In this document: in pieces, positions 36,546-49,900 of the stretch
Layout: each line of letters starts with the position of its first letter
How positions within the stretch are numbered: the stretch's first letter is position 1
NCBI GenBank assembly: GCA_013397865.1
Contig: VZTI01003255.1
Span: forward strand, 434,001 to 498,000
Reading direction: 5' to 3'
DNA: 64,000 nucleotides
DNA from: Struthidea cinerea
Lineage: Eukaryota > Chordata > Aves > Passeriformes > Corcoracidae
Notes under the pieces: generated by a model
Seen by the model: only the letters and a program-made list of their open reading frames with translations
Database searches by the model: none
What the model was told of the DNA's origin: nothing
Program-made: the position numbers and the translations under genes

Positions 36546-39500
36546 GGAATTGTTTTGTCTGACCAGAATGGGAGAACAGTAGCTAACAGTCTGCATGGGG
36601 TTTAGAATTATACACTAAAGAATTACAGGATATGAAAAATATAAAACCTAAAACCCTAAGACATCACCACTAGTCCAACAATCACTCTCTATTGGCGTAG
36701 AAATGTGACTGCCCAAGAAAGAGTATAAAAATTGGTTAACAATGTATAGTATTTCCTCTTAAGTGTTTTCTCCATCACAGGGCACTTGCAGTATAGTAAC
36801 TGCCTGAGCTAGAAGTAGCCAGTAGGCTTTTTTTAATCCTCTGTGCACACCTATGCACTTGTACAGTTTCTCTTGAAGCAATACAAATACACTAATAGTT
36901 ACAACATATTCTGGTAAAGAATTCCCCGTGTCCAATATATATGACTTAAATTGCCCCTACTACTGCCACAATATCCAAATTTGCTTCGAATCTGACATTC
37001 AGATCCAAGTGACTTGCCAAGGTTTTTTTAAAAGGTCCTTGGTTTTTGAGGCATGGGCATTACTTTATCCATGTTGCTCTGTCAGACTACAACCATTACA
37101 AGAAAGTAATTGATTTTGGAATTGGTGATGTGCTCTCCACTCTACCAATGCTCCTCTAGTAGCTACAGTAGCATGCACCAGATTAATATTTTCTGCCAAG
37201 CAAAGTTGTATTTACCCCACATGGACCATATCACTGAACTTCACAGACTCTTGTAATTCACTGTCCCTTCCACAGAGCTCAGTAAGGGATTTTAAACTAT
37301 GTAGTCTAGCCCACGTCCCCCATTCAATTTGCCAGCTTCCATGGGTATGTGAATTGGATGTACTAATTCATTTCAGATGCAAAAGCATCAGCACTGTGGT
37401 TCGTCTTCCTTTTCTGTCACACTACATTGTATCCAAATATAATTTGGGCAAAGTTACATTTTTTAATTTCTTTTTTTGTTGTTCATAGAGAAAGGCTCCC
37501 ATGAAGTAGACCAGCACAGTTTTTAAACCGAAAAATCCTTATGAGTTTAACCAAAGATCAAGTCTTTGTCCATTAGCAAGACACACAGGCCCATACATAA
37601 TCTGGCAGTGGAGTTCCTGCCATTACAGTCACTAGATCAGCAGCTCTATGTCTGTTCCCTTCATTCAAGTATTCTAAGTTTTGCAAAGGTAACATGGTCA
37701 TGGTACCTTCTTCTTCACTAATTCAAATACTATATCAAAACCGGGCAATATTGACCAGGAACAAGTTATGTTTTAGATTTCTGACGTGCAAAATCTTTTA
37801 ATTCCAGATGTCAGTTAAGCTGGTAGAAGCCAGAAATAGAAAACCATTTTTGATAGCAAAACACTTCTTTGTAAGCATCAGAGAACATGGCAATAGCTGT
37901 TTTACACTAGCCTTGCTGCTTGGTGAGTCATAGATGCAAACTTTTGAAATGGCAGCCAAAATTGCTGATTCAGCACACTTGGCCAAACATACCTAAAGCT
38001 AAATTAACCTAAACCCCCAAGCTAGGCTCTAAATTCCTTAGTTAATTATCAAGCTCTCCACGTGCCTAAATTTAGGCACTCCACATTTTCATTAATACAC
38101 TGCTGGAGAATTAGGTACCTATCTCCTAACTCACTCCATTGCCATCCAGAGTTTAGACATCGGAGAGGCAGCACCTTTTTTGCTTAACAGACCAGGGTTT
38201 GTGTGTGCTGCCATGATTCTGCTCTTAGGGACAGCCCCTCCTCAGAGGAATGTCAGCGTCTTGAGGAGGCAGAAGATCAAAGGGCATCAGATAGAGAGTC
38301 ACAAAATTTTCTTGCACCTTAAAGTTGAACAGCCATAGAAGCAACAGTTAGTTAGAAAAAGTCAGATAGAGACCAGGCAAGCAAACACAAATATTATTCT
38401 AGGATGATGGGCAAGGGAAAAGGAAGAGTTCCAGATCTGTGACCTATTCCCAGGACTTGGTCTTTCTTTTATCCAGTGACTATGAATTCAAAATATAGAA
38501 ACATGTTGGCACTCCTGTGGCACGATCGAACTCTAATGACACTATGTCATATTTAAATACATGAGTTTGTACAACATTAATCACAGTATGTTTTTTGTGT
38601 CTGCAAAAACCACTTTGTAGCTCAGAAAGTATTATTCTGGAAATGACCACGTGGTACAACCAAACTCATTTTCTGTCCCTCTCTGTCATGGTAGGTTAGG
38701 CTGTCTTTCATATAAAGCCATATGTCAGAGCTTAGCAAAGTAAAGAAGTATTTTGGGAAATACTTCTCTTGAGCCTAACTGGGTTTGGTTTCTCCCTCCC
38801 ATAAAACAGGAATAACAGGTAATTAATCAATGAAAAAAAAAAAAAATTCAGCTATACCAGTTAAAAGATGTCGATTTCTGTGTATGTCTATTAAAAAAAT
38901 GCAGATTTAGACACATTTGCCTAAGTAATTCTACACACCTGATAAAACTCTTCTAGAATTAATGCTAGCTTTGTTTGATGGTAGAAATATAGCTATTGGG
39001 CTTTTTTTTCACTACACACATAGGTAAATTATATGAAGTCAGTTTGCAAGAGTTGATAAAAGTCATTTGCATTTTGCATTGCCTCTGCTTCTTCCATGTA
39101 TGGTAGCCACACATTTTTAAGCACAAATAATTCTAAAAACATTGGCTAACTGAAATGACCTGAAGAATGGTCAAGTCAATAGCGTGAATTGAATAATTGT
39201 TCAATTTAGCATGTATGTCTATTTAGGCTTCTCAATCAATAAGATATCTGTGATTTGAAAAAAAAAAAGAAAAAAAGAAAAAATCATCTACCTCATAAGT
39301 AATGAAAATAGAAGTAAAGTCCTACTAGGCATGTCTAGAGTTGTGTTATCAGGGTCACCAAGAAATCTATTTCGCTTGTGCAATAAACTTGAAACATTTA
39401 ATTTGGAACCTTTCAGCCGTTCATTGTTTTTTGAACAAAACAAAAAAAAGACCCTTAGTGTCTCCACTCAGAAAAATATGGCACTTTCAGTAGGTGTGGA

Positions 39501-39681
39501 CTTACCTTAAAAATGTTATTAATTTGGCCTATCTATTAGATTGGGTTTCATTTAATGTAAAAATCTAAATGTTAATTTCCCCGGTTGGTGAGGAAAGAGA
39601 GAGAGTTTCTCCAAAGGACAGCTCAGAGAAATTATCTTGGGACAGATTCAGTTCCCTGTGAAGATGCCTGTCTCTTTCTAT
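36546..39681. other. Mostly unique DNA, no gene recognised
   Basis: No gene recognised. An old repeat-like block at 38000-38175 is listed separately. A minus-strand frame of about 48 codons at 37068-37211 looked coding at first but closes in both directions. Confidence 0.5.
38000..38175. repeat. Ancient amniote repeat-like block with 18-bp palindrome
   Basis: The block carries TTAGGCAC, GTGCCTAAA, TTAGGTACCTATCTCCTAAC and similar TAGGTGCCTAA-like words. I know these from an old dispersed repeat common in turtles and crocodilians ('gagttaggtgcctaa', 'cctaaatttaggcac'). It includes the perfect palindrome GTGCCTAAATTTAGGCAC at 38062-38079. The family name is not assigned. Confidence 0.45.
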
Positions 39682-39955
39682 TGAATCATGGAATAATTAA
39701 GGCTGGAAAAGACCACTGAGTCCAACCTTTGACTGAACCACCTCTATCGTCAACTGAACCATAGCACTAAGTGCCACATCCAGTTGTTTCTTGAACACTT
39801 TGAGGGACAGTGGTTCCACCACTTTCCTGGGCAGTCCATTCCAATGCTTGACAACCCTTTCAAAGAAGAAATTCTTTCTGAATTGACTGTGATTGATAAT
39901 AGAGGAAGCCTGAACAGCTGGCTTAAACAAAATGTCCAGCTTGGCAAATTTTAGA
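39682..39955 (-). mobile_element. CR1 LINE 3' end
   Basis: On the plus strand: TTGAATCATGGAATAATTAA, then GGCTGGAAAAGACCACTGAG, then AGTGCCACATCCAGTTG, then TGGTTCCACCACTTTCCTGG, then CCATTCCAATGCTTGACAACC. This is the reverse complement of a CR1 3' region of a different subfamily from the elements at 21511 and 51400. The polarity is minus, with the 3' terminus at 39682. Two frames of 65-77 codons overlap it and are not genes. Confidence 0.92.
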
Positions 39956-42900
39956 GATAAGAGAGGTGAGTTCCAGTCCAGGTACAGGTGTGGAATTGAG
40001 GGTCATCATTGCACAGCCTGTCCCATTAGCCCTTTGCTCCAAGAGGAATCATACTGACATTAAATTGGTACTGATCAGAATGAGTTAGGAGATCAGAATT
40101 TGGGCTGAAGTGTTTAAAAATTGTTGCAGAGAAGTCGTTGGGAAAACTTTAGTTTTGTACGGGTCAGTAGCAATTCTTGCCTGATACTTTCAGAAGCAAT
40201 GGAGAGTTATGCTGTCCATAACCCTACTCTGTGTCTAAACAGCACTTTTCAGCCTCTGGGTAGTAACAACAGCAGATGCTTATTATATTTAATTATTAAC
40301 CATCAGCTCTTTGAACTTATCACCTTAGTCTCTCAGCACCTGCATGATGGATGGCAAAGTTCCCATAATTTCACCTTCCATCAGTCAGTAAGTAAAAGGT
40401 GAGCATCTGCTAGTGCTCACCAACCCCTCAGGATATATTCGGCTATCGCTATGATTGTTCCTGATGGTGTTTTACACAAAATAAGTTTGGGTGAAAAAGG
40501 CATGCTAGGTTATTTTACACATATACAATGTCAAAGTATTTATTGCCCTGAATATGGCAAATTTTAAATATAAATAGATAATACCAGTAGTACATTTATT
40601 ATTAAATTTAATATTTATGCAGTGACATAAATTTACATGTCCTTTTAAATGCTTCTCTATTTTAGAATTGATCTGAAGCTTTAGTTAAAGAAAGGAAGTA
40701 AAAGTGGGGAAGCTATGGGGAAGCTGTACTTTACCCTATCTGCCACTGTTTTTTCTGCACCTACAGTTATGTCCATACCACAGAGTGAAAAAATCATCTT
40801 TGAAACTGTAAGCAAACAAGGTTAAGTTCTCATTGTGCCATTAAGAAAGCTGGTAGATTCTGCTCAGAGGTAGGGCTCTGAGACGCAGAACCTACGAACA
40901 TGGATATGTTGCCTTCAGGACTCAGGCTGCTAATACAGCTGTATTGGCATCTAGTGCATGTTCTCTGCATCAGTGCATCATCCCCTTGGGTCAGAACACC
41001 TGCACCCTCCCTCACTGTGCCACAAGGAGGAGTTTGGAAGGTGCTTACAGCAGCAGTCAGTTTCTTCCAGTCATCCCCTTCCATGGAGCTGAGTCACAGG
41101 GGAAATTTGACTATTATGTGCAATGCATGAGCAATTTTATCATTTAAAATCTGATTTCCTCTCAAAGTATTTTCATAAATTAGGACAGAATAATGAAGCA
41201 GTTTGCATCAGAGTCCTCTGGGAAACTTTCAGGGCGACTACTGCCACATTCTCTCCCAAGGCTACAACCCTAAAGAGATCTCATTGCTGAGAGAATATCA
41301 TATTCCCTTGTCTCATATATGATTTGAAAATTATCTAGAAAGTCACATTACTTATTCTTGTAGGACTTGGTAATGGAGCTTGGAATTCACGTGAGTCCAG
41401 TGCAAAATGTCGATGCAATAGCACACCAATAGACAAAAAGTGTATTTCAAACATCTGGTGAGTTGTGAAGAGCCCCTCCCCATCATGCCTGGCAAAATGG
41501 GAATAAAATGGCCACTTAAAATCTGAGCAATAACCTTTGAATATTGCACATAGGTTATGGCTGGGTACGGGACAGAATTGTGTAATCTATTTCTGGTGCA
41601 CAGCTGCCACACAAGCAGGGGGGCAAACACACACACACATATCACAGATCAAAGCTGAAGGCAAATTTTGGTAAGATAAAAGTGAAGGATAGGGAATACA
41701 ATATCCTAGACATATTCCTCTGGCAGTAGCCATATAAATCATGAAATCTCTATGCTGTCCACCAGACATGAAGTTATGTACAATTTATGTTGAAAACTTA
41801 TTATTGTTGAAGAACAGATTTTATATTTTTAAATACTTTCATAATTATATTGTTATCTGCTTGGATGTATATGGAAAACATTATTTTTCCATTCATAAAT
41901 GTATGAAAAAAGTATTTTTCCGATTTATTAATTGGCAATTATTGTAAGTGGTGCAACTGTGTATGACTTATACCCACTATAAACAAAAAAAATTTACAAA
42001 TTCAGAAACTGAGGAGACAACACAAGTGTTTTTTAAAGTGCTGAGAAGATGTTTGGAAACCAGTTAATGCAAGTTGTGACTATGGTAAGGACTTTCTTCA
42101 AAGAGGCAAAAGAAAATCTCAGTATTTGAGAGACTCTTACTTTCCCTGGTTTTTGGGGCTGGTCTCTTTCTTCAGTTTTAGGAAGAGCTGAATGAGTCTC
42201 CTGTGGAGTTCCCCTCTCCTATTCAAGGATGCCTCAGCAAGACAGGGGGCCTTTTGCAGAATAGTCTCCCTGAGGGTTCCCTGGCTGTGAAATTTCTGGT
42301 CTGTGTTTTGATAATTGCAAATTTCTTCATCACTAAGAATTTTTTTCAACAGCCACTGAAAGAGGAAAAGAGGATGTTTCAAAGCCGCTGTTGACATTTT
42401 GGAAGGTCCCTACTAGTTACAGATTAATTTACTTTATGACAATGTTTAAGTTATGATATGGTCTTTCAGAAGTAATTTGAGGATAATTTCCATTGTTTGC
42501 ATGAATGTCTCAGGCAAGCGAGATAATTAAAATAGAGATAGTACCACAACAGTAAAATTATATATCATAGATCTTCTGAATATGTGATAGGGTTATTTTT
42601 ATCAGATATGCCTTCTGACACTCCATAAAAGATATTAATTTACTTTCCTCAGTTACTCCACATTGCAGCCGACTATGAAAATCCCCTGTAAAAGTATTAT
42701 ATGCTGCAAAACCCCTGACAAATACCTGTCTTGTGTGATAAAGCCATTCAAATCTTAATTAACTTTATTTTAAGCAATAGAAGTGATACTGAGATTTTTC
42801 TCAAATCCATTTTGCTATTTGTTAACAAAAATCAAAAATATTTTCTTCTTCTAAAGCATTTCGGTCACTTTTTGTCTTGCTTCTTACATAAGAAGCTGAA

Positions 42901-45900
42901 TGTAAATGTTGGCTTTTGTGTTCTGTGATGTTGTCCATGCATTTCAGAACCCTTAATATGGGAGTTTTCAGAATATGCTAATTTTATAAATTTATTTTTC
43001 CTGTGTTGCTTAGTTCTCTGAAGATCCCCAAGCAATCCAACAGTAATTTCCAAAAAAATGACAGTGAATCTAAATTTTTCCAGAGTACTGTTTTGTGCTG
43101 GCAGATATCTCACACTAGCCAACGGTATACAGATAGATTTGCAGTTTAAAATTTAATAGATTTTTTTCAGTATCTGGCTGCATGATTTAAAATGATCATT
43201 TTTTTTCAGCAGTTTTTCTACTCATCTTTCCCTGCTACTGCTGAGTCAGAGAGTTCAGACTGTTTAATTGAAAATGGAATGACAAGTCTTTACAGCCTGG
43301 TCAAAAACCAAAAAGAGTGAACGTAAAGACATCCTTTGATTTAATTTAGAAAGCCGCTCCAAAAATTTTATGTATATTCAAAGCATATTTATTAACATAA
43401 TTTAAACCTCACTCCTAAATGCTGCTATCACACAATCTTAGCTAAGCATAGACATGGAGAACTTTAGCCTGTTTCGGCTAATTATTCTTATTTTCCCTTG
43501 GTTTTGCTGTCCTTATTTTTAGAAAAATAACTATTTTAAGTTAAGAAACATTTGCCTTTATAAAAAATAAAATCTCTCAAACTTATTTAAAATGGCAACA
43601 AAGTAGCAGCATGATGTTCTGGGGGCTGATGCAAGAATTGAAATGAGGTCCTTTTGCAGTCAACTGCTGTCCCTCTTTGCCCTTTTTCAAAGTCAAGGGG
43701 CGGGGAGCATCACTGCTCAGACTCTGCCAGCCCATTCAGTAGGTCAGCACTAACTGCAGAATGCCCTGTATGCACTGCCAAGCCCTCACTGCCATCTAGT
43801 CAAGACAAGAGTCAAAGTTAGGCAGTCTGAAAGTCCTACTACACCAGTACAGTTATCAGAGACGGTGTTCAGTGTCCTTCTGATACTGCGAGCAAAGATT
43901 CAAATGAGACCATGAAAAGGATGTAGAAAGACACTTAGGTTTGTAAGAAACAAAGAAAGAGAAAGGTTGCAACTGGAAGAGAATGGAGCCAGGTTTCCCT
44001 TCATTTACAAGAAAAGACTCCTCTGTAGAGATTATCCTGATTTCACCATCTGAGAAAAGACAGAAAGTGAAAGCGTCACTGTACCATTTTCAAACAGCAG
44101 AGCTAGATGACAGTGTAACAAAAAAGGTAAATCAAATGTCATTAACAATATTAACTGCTATTTTTTTTAAAGTTGTGGCATTTTGTGTTACAGAAATACA
44201 ACCGTGGCCGCTCTAGTTAACAACATTGTAGATATGCTTTCCAGTGCATAAATTTTGCACTGTTTATCAAATGCTTATCTAACTTTTGTTCCCTTATATA
44301 AATACATAAATAAAAAAATTATAAATAATATTAAAAAAAGAGGAAAGGTGAAGAGAATAGAGGAGAAAATGTATTTTTGTGTACAGTCTATATACAGTAG
44401 AGCTTTGACCCTTTGATGGGTTCTTCTAATGCAAAACCCTGAGGCATCTTAGCAGGTAGAATGAAAAAAACATGTTTTCCTGGGTTTATTTATGAACACA
44501 AGAGGACTTCACTAATTTGTACCCATGCATAGGAAGACACATAGGAAATTACAGAGTAAATGAACACTTTGTAGACCAGAATTTTTTTCATTTCTTTTCT
44601 AATTGTCATTTGTTTTCATGTATTTGCAGCAATACATCATTATACTGTTGCTGTTATTTATCTTGATACTGCTGCCACCGTAGTAAAAATCAGTTTTGAA
44701 AAAAACCCCAAACCTAAAGTATTATTCTCATTAAAGGGGTATATTGGTGCCTAGAAATAGATAAAGAATAAGTGAAGGAATCCTTTCTAGTGCATAGGTC
44801 ACTTTTACAAAGTCATTAGGAAAATGAATGTTCAAAAGTATGTTGTTCAGATGTCAAATGCACTAATAAATGCTTTGGAGAATGGCATGTAAAGTGGTGT
44901 CATAGTAATGATAGTGAGTCTCAGTAAATCTCTGTTTCTAAATCTTTACTGGGATATAAGAAAGTGATAGGTAATGTTTTAGGTTGAAAGTGTACTTCTT
45001 CAAAACACGATTTATTTTAAGCAGTATCTACTCATACGTATATACCCAATAAGTGAAATATTATAGTGGTTCCCACTTTGACCAACAACTAGCACATCTA
45101 GTCAACAATATTTGAAGTTTTGCAAAAATTATTTAGGCATTGAATCCTTTCGCTCAATGATTACAGACTTTGCATCCAAATTTGTACCCTAGTCACTTTT
45201 ATATGGAGCAGAAACAGTTAAATATAGTGCCGATCCCCCAAACTGCTCTGAGTGACATGAGCAATACAAGCATAAGCTCATCTTGGCGCTTAGAGTGAGT
45301 CCAGACAACTGTACAATCTATGTCCAGTAAATTTAAGAGACCTGCTCTTCCCTGCTCTGTTAGCACCTTTGTTCCCTGCAGTTAAAGCTGATATGCACCC
45401 CTATAATTTGGAGAGGCTTAGAAAGTGATGTATGTTTGCCATTTTTACCTCTCTTATGGGCACAGTAGCCTCTGTCCATTTGAGGGCAATAATCTCTTTA
45501 TCATTACACCTGTGGCCACCTGAAGGCACCCCTTAATGTATACAAGTCCAGAAAAATTCTTTCAATATAGCTTTCTAGCTCACCTAAAATAAACCCAACT
45601 GGTCTTTATGCTTGAATATTTTACATATTTTATGCATTCTATTTAATCATGTCTGAAGGCTATTGAGAGCTGAAAAATCTTTCAGCAAAGCATTTTATTC
45701 AACACATGCTACACTTTTTTCCCATACTCCCATAAGCCAGATAGTCTGGACAACATAACTTCTGTAAACAGATATAGCAGGCCTTGAAAATTATTTTTCC
45801 TTTTTTTTTTTTTTTAAGTCAGACAGCTCAAATGAAAGTAAATTCTGTAAAAAGTGAGTGCTTTATGGGTTTAATACAGAGAAATATAAATATCATCTCA

Positions 45901-46399
45901 AGGAAAAAATATCAGTTTTAGTTTGAAATCAGTCCAAGTTAATATTTACAACTTCAGAGTGAACTTCAAAAGATTTGAAGTTCCAGAAATCAGATTGATT
46001 TTCAAAACTGTTACAGTCAGAAATCAATAATTTGCTTGACTGAAGAATGCATAAATTAAACCCACATTGCAAGAACTCTAGATACTGTCTTGTGTGGAGA
46101 CTTTCTGCCTATATTTTATCTTCTTTAGGAAACTCCCATAGACACTACAGCACTTAAAGACAAAAAGCCTAGTTCTGGACCATCCTTCATTCTCTACATT
46201 TCTTTTTCAAATTCAGCTATAAAATTTAAAGTCAAGAGGAAAATAAGATCATCTAGTCAACTGCAGCATATCAAAGGTCATTGGATATACAGAATTTGTT
46301 CTTACATTGATTGTAATAATTTGCATTTGGTTAAAATCTAACTTCTGTCTAAAAGGTATCTTCTAAAAATGTACACTCAATCTGAACTGAATGACATCT
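39956..46399. other. Unique DNA, no gene recognised
   Basis: Long AT-rich interval without a recognised gene or dispersed repeat. It holds a short CA run at 41628-41639 and a T15 run at 45801-45815. A minus-strand 86-codon frame (42137-42397) and a plus-strand 77-codon frame (43983-44216) were inspected and not supported as genes. Confidence 0.5.
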
Positions 46400-46992
46400 T
46401 GTCATGGTTTAACCCCAGAGGGCAGCTCACCCCACACAGCCACTTGTCCACTCCCCTTCAATGGTATGGGGAAGAGAATCCCCAGAGCAAAAGTGGGAAA
46501 ACTCATGGGCTGAGATACAGGCAGTTTAATAGGTAAAGCAAAAGACATATGCACAAGCAAAGCAAAACAAGAAATTAGTTCACCAAATCCTGTAGGCAGG
46601 CAGGTGTTCAGCCATCTCCAGGAGACAAAGGCGCATTTATGTGTAGCCATTAACTGAGAAGACAGACACCACCACTACAAATGTCCTCCCCTTCCTTCTT
46701 CTTCCCTACAGTTTAGATGCTAAGCATGACCCATGTGGTATGGAATAGCCTCTTGGTTTGTTGGGGTCAGGTGTCCTGATTGTGTCCCCTTCCAGCTGCT
46801 TGTGCACCCCCAGACTCCTTGCTGGTGGGATGGAGTGAGGAGCAGAAAAGGCTTTGGCTCTGTGTAATCACTGTTCAGCAGTAACAAAAACATCCCTGGG
46901 TTAGCAACACTGTTTCCAGCACAAATCCAGAACACAGCCCCGTACTAGCTACTCTGAAGGAAATGAACCTTATCCCAGCCAAAACCAGCATA
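46400..46992 (-). mobile_element. ERV solo LTR (family A, copy 2)
   Basis: On the plus strand it begins TGTCATGGTTTAACCCCAG and ends AGCCAAAACCAGCATA. It aligns in order with the LTR at 1830: AGGCAGGTGTTCAGCCATCT, then TGTGTCCCCTTCCAGCTGC, then AAAAGGCTTTGGCTCTGTGT, then AACAAAAACATCCCTGG. The orientation is the same as at 1830. The flanks CATCT (46395-46399) and CACCT (46993-46997) form a 5-bp target duplication with one mismatch, which supports an ERVL-like class. No internal retroviral genes adjoin, so it is solo. Confidence 0.88.
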
Positions 46993-49900
46993 CACCTACA
47001 GATGGAGAATCTGCTTGGCAGTTTCCTCCCATGATTAATGCTCTGTGCTTTACTTCTTAGCATCTGCCTGGCACGATGAGCCACTGGTTCTTGTTACATG
47101 TCTCCTTGCTGAATGTCATATTTTCTCCCTTGGAAGAGCGCTATCTGCTGCAGTATCTTTCCTGTGATAAGTTAATAAGCGAAAGCTCTAAAGTTCATAT
47201 GATGGGGACTTTTCCAGTTTTCAAATCAATTTTGTGGCTCTTTTTAAGTACTTGCTAATTTTTAAAGCTGTCTAGAAGTATCCAGTCTTAGCTTCCTCAG
47301 TGCATGTGAGCTATCTATTAGCCAGCTGCTTATGCCTCTTGGAACCATATCAGAGCTCTTTACTGTGGCAGTGCCCTTGGGGATTAGGAAATCATATTCT
47401 TCTCCAAGATCACCACTTCCCAAGATTCACCTAACTTCCTTGTCCTTCAAGATGTAATTTTAAAAACAAATTTCTGCATTTTTGGGGTTCACTAGAATAA
47501 CAATGTACCCAGTTTACTGGTCATTGAAGTAACTGCTCTTGCCATTATTTCTCTTCTCCATTCCCTTTACAATTAGCACTAATATAGTAGCACACCACTT
47601 CCAAAGAGATATTTCACACTGACACTTGTTTTTTGAATACCTGTCAGTCATGTAGTTTAAACCCATAAATTACTGACACCTTGTATTGTGTCAGGTTCTT
47701 TTGTTAGATAAAAGGAGGTAGACACTTGTCCACATTATCAGGATAAACATATATACCATTTTCGAACACAGTTAAAATGATATCACATAGATAATTTTAT
47801 TTTATGAGACCAGTTATCTAAAACCACAGTGATGACTACCATTATGTTCTTAGTTTTAAACACTTTTGGACTCAATCCTACTTAATCTTTTCCATTATTT
47901 TTCCACACATGGTGATACATTAATTTTGCATTCACACAGTATCAACAATCTCGGATATTCAAAATCTTACAAGGATTCCTATATTTAATAAATATTGATA
48001 CTGTCAGTCCTTGGTCCTTAGATGTCCTTAGAAGTGCAGACATCTTTGAAATATTCCTTTTCGACTAAAGAGCCAGAAAACAAGTCTGCTATATTGTACT
48101 TGTTTCGTTACAAACACTTAAATTTATTGAACATTTATGTCTTCTCTGTCTCCTTACTAGTAATTTTGTCATTTATTTTAAGAATAGGATACATGTTTGT
48201 TTCTTCCTCTTGAACAGCTTCTTTCTTTTCCTGCTATTACTGTGGATCCCTGTAATCCTGATATAGATTTTCAACCTTGACTGTGGCTATTTCATTTAGA
48301 AAAGCTATTTTTTCAGTGTCATTATGTTCCTTCATTAATTTTCTCCATAAATTTTCACAATTTCTGTTTAATATCACTCTTTTTGGTCTAAAATCTCTTC
48401 AGATAATACACAGAGGTTATACAGAAACATATACCTGCTGTCATTAGCCAATGAGTGGCTCTCATATTAGCCACTTCCTTTCATTACACCAACCGTCACT
48501 GGTGTAACGAAAGGAAGTGACAAAGCCTTTGTAGGACCAGTCGTGTGTCCTCACAGCTTGGAGCAATTATCAGTGATGGGAGAAAAGTGGTAGAGACAAG
48601 AAGCAACATTTCTCTTTTTCACCCACTTCCTTCACATGCATGCTTTCCTCTGAGTCCCGGAGAGAACTTCCCAAGGAACCTGATTCCTCTGGGGTTTTGA
48701 ATTTTTCAGGTCCCTGTAGGACTAGAGAAATTTCTCTTTCCTTCTTCATCAGAGACTGGCATCTTTTTCTGCCTGAACCTAATACAATTCTTACTTGAGT
48801 TCTCAAGCTGAAATTTTGTGAACTCCAAAACCAAATTAAGTGCTAAATTGTGGGTCATAACTTTTTAACAAAAAAATATTCTACCAGAGTTCAGCAGCCC
48901 AACAGGACATTTCCACAAAAAGCTTGCTGTTTAGTCACATGGATAAATTATCGATCTTTGTTTCACCTGTATGCAGCTGAAATCTAGTCCAAGCCTCTCC
49001 TATTACATCCATTACACCAGGGAACTCTTGTTTTCCTTCTTAACTGGAAATTGCCCAGTAATGATGGTTAAATTCTGTGCAAGCATCTTCTCTTAGGAAC
49101 AATCAGTGTTTTCAAAGCATTTCACTACTTGCAGAACTATGAGGAAAAAATTCAAATATCTATAAATATCCTATTGTTTTTGATTTGCTGTCTTTTTTGG
49201 CAAAAAAGAATGGATGTTTTCCTCATGCCACAGATGCTCAGGACAATATTAATAACACATTTCAGGATTTCTGCTTGTGAACATTGGCCTTTGTTTAAGG
49301 TAAGAGTTCAAGAATCACCATATACTTCTGAATATATATTCACTTTATGTAGAGCTGATACAAAAATCTGTCTAAATACGGGTCAAATTTACTAATTTGA
49401 AGAGTACGGATCACTGGAGAAAGTCTTGCTTAAAATGCAAAAGTACTAAAGTACTTTAAAAGAACCATAACTTGATGTCTTCATGACATTACAAAAAATT
49501 GCATCTGGATAATATTTTATAGTAGCTGTATTGCAGTGTTCTGACTCTGCGTGCATAACTTAGTACTATAATATGACACACAACACGTAGGCACACAACC
49601 ATCTTAAATTATTCTTGACATTCACTACTGTTTTTCAATCTCTCCTTGCCACATCTGTCCTGGCTTTGACAGGTTCTACTTTTGAGGTAACAAAAAACTT
49701 AGAGATTGGTAGGACACAGCAAATTCAGAACATCACCAGATTGTCTAACCTAAGGACATGTCGATGTGGAAAACAGGGTGAAATATGTATAATATAGAGC
49801 ATGAAAGCCTGCATATATCCTTTCTGAATTTAGAAAACTTAACACACTTAAAACAATACAGCTATAAGATCTTGCATGTCTGTGACTGTTCAAGTGCTTC

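Noticed and set aside
36949..37211. Minus-strand region that seemed to read as a decayed protein
   Set aside because: On careful recount only about 48 codons (37211 to 37068) are open. The apparent continuation depended on a miscounted base, and true stops follow.
42137..42397. 86-codon minus-strand frame with an A at -3 of the start
   Set aside because: No domain, signal peptide or neighbour supports it, and frames of this length occur throughout the window.
48472..48519. MicroRNA precursor
   Set aside because: The stem is only 20 bp and does not extend below the arms, while precursors usually have a longer imperfect stem.
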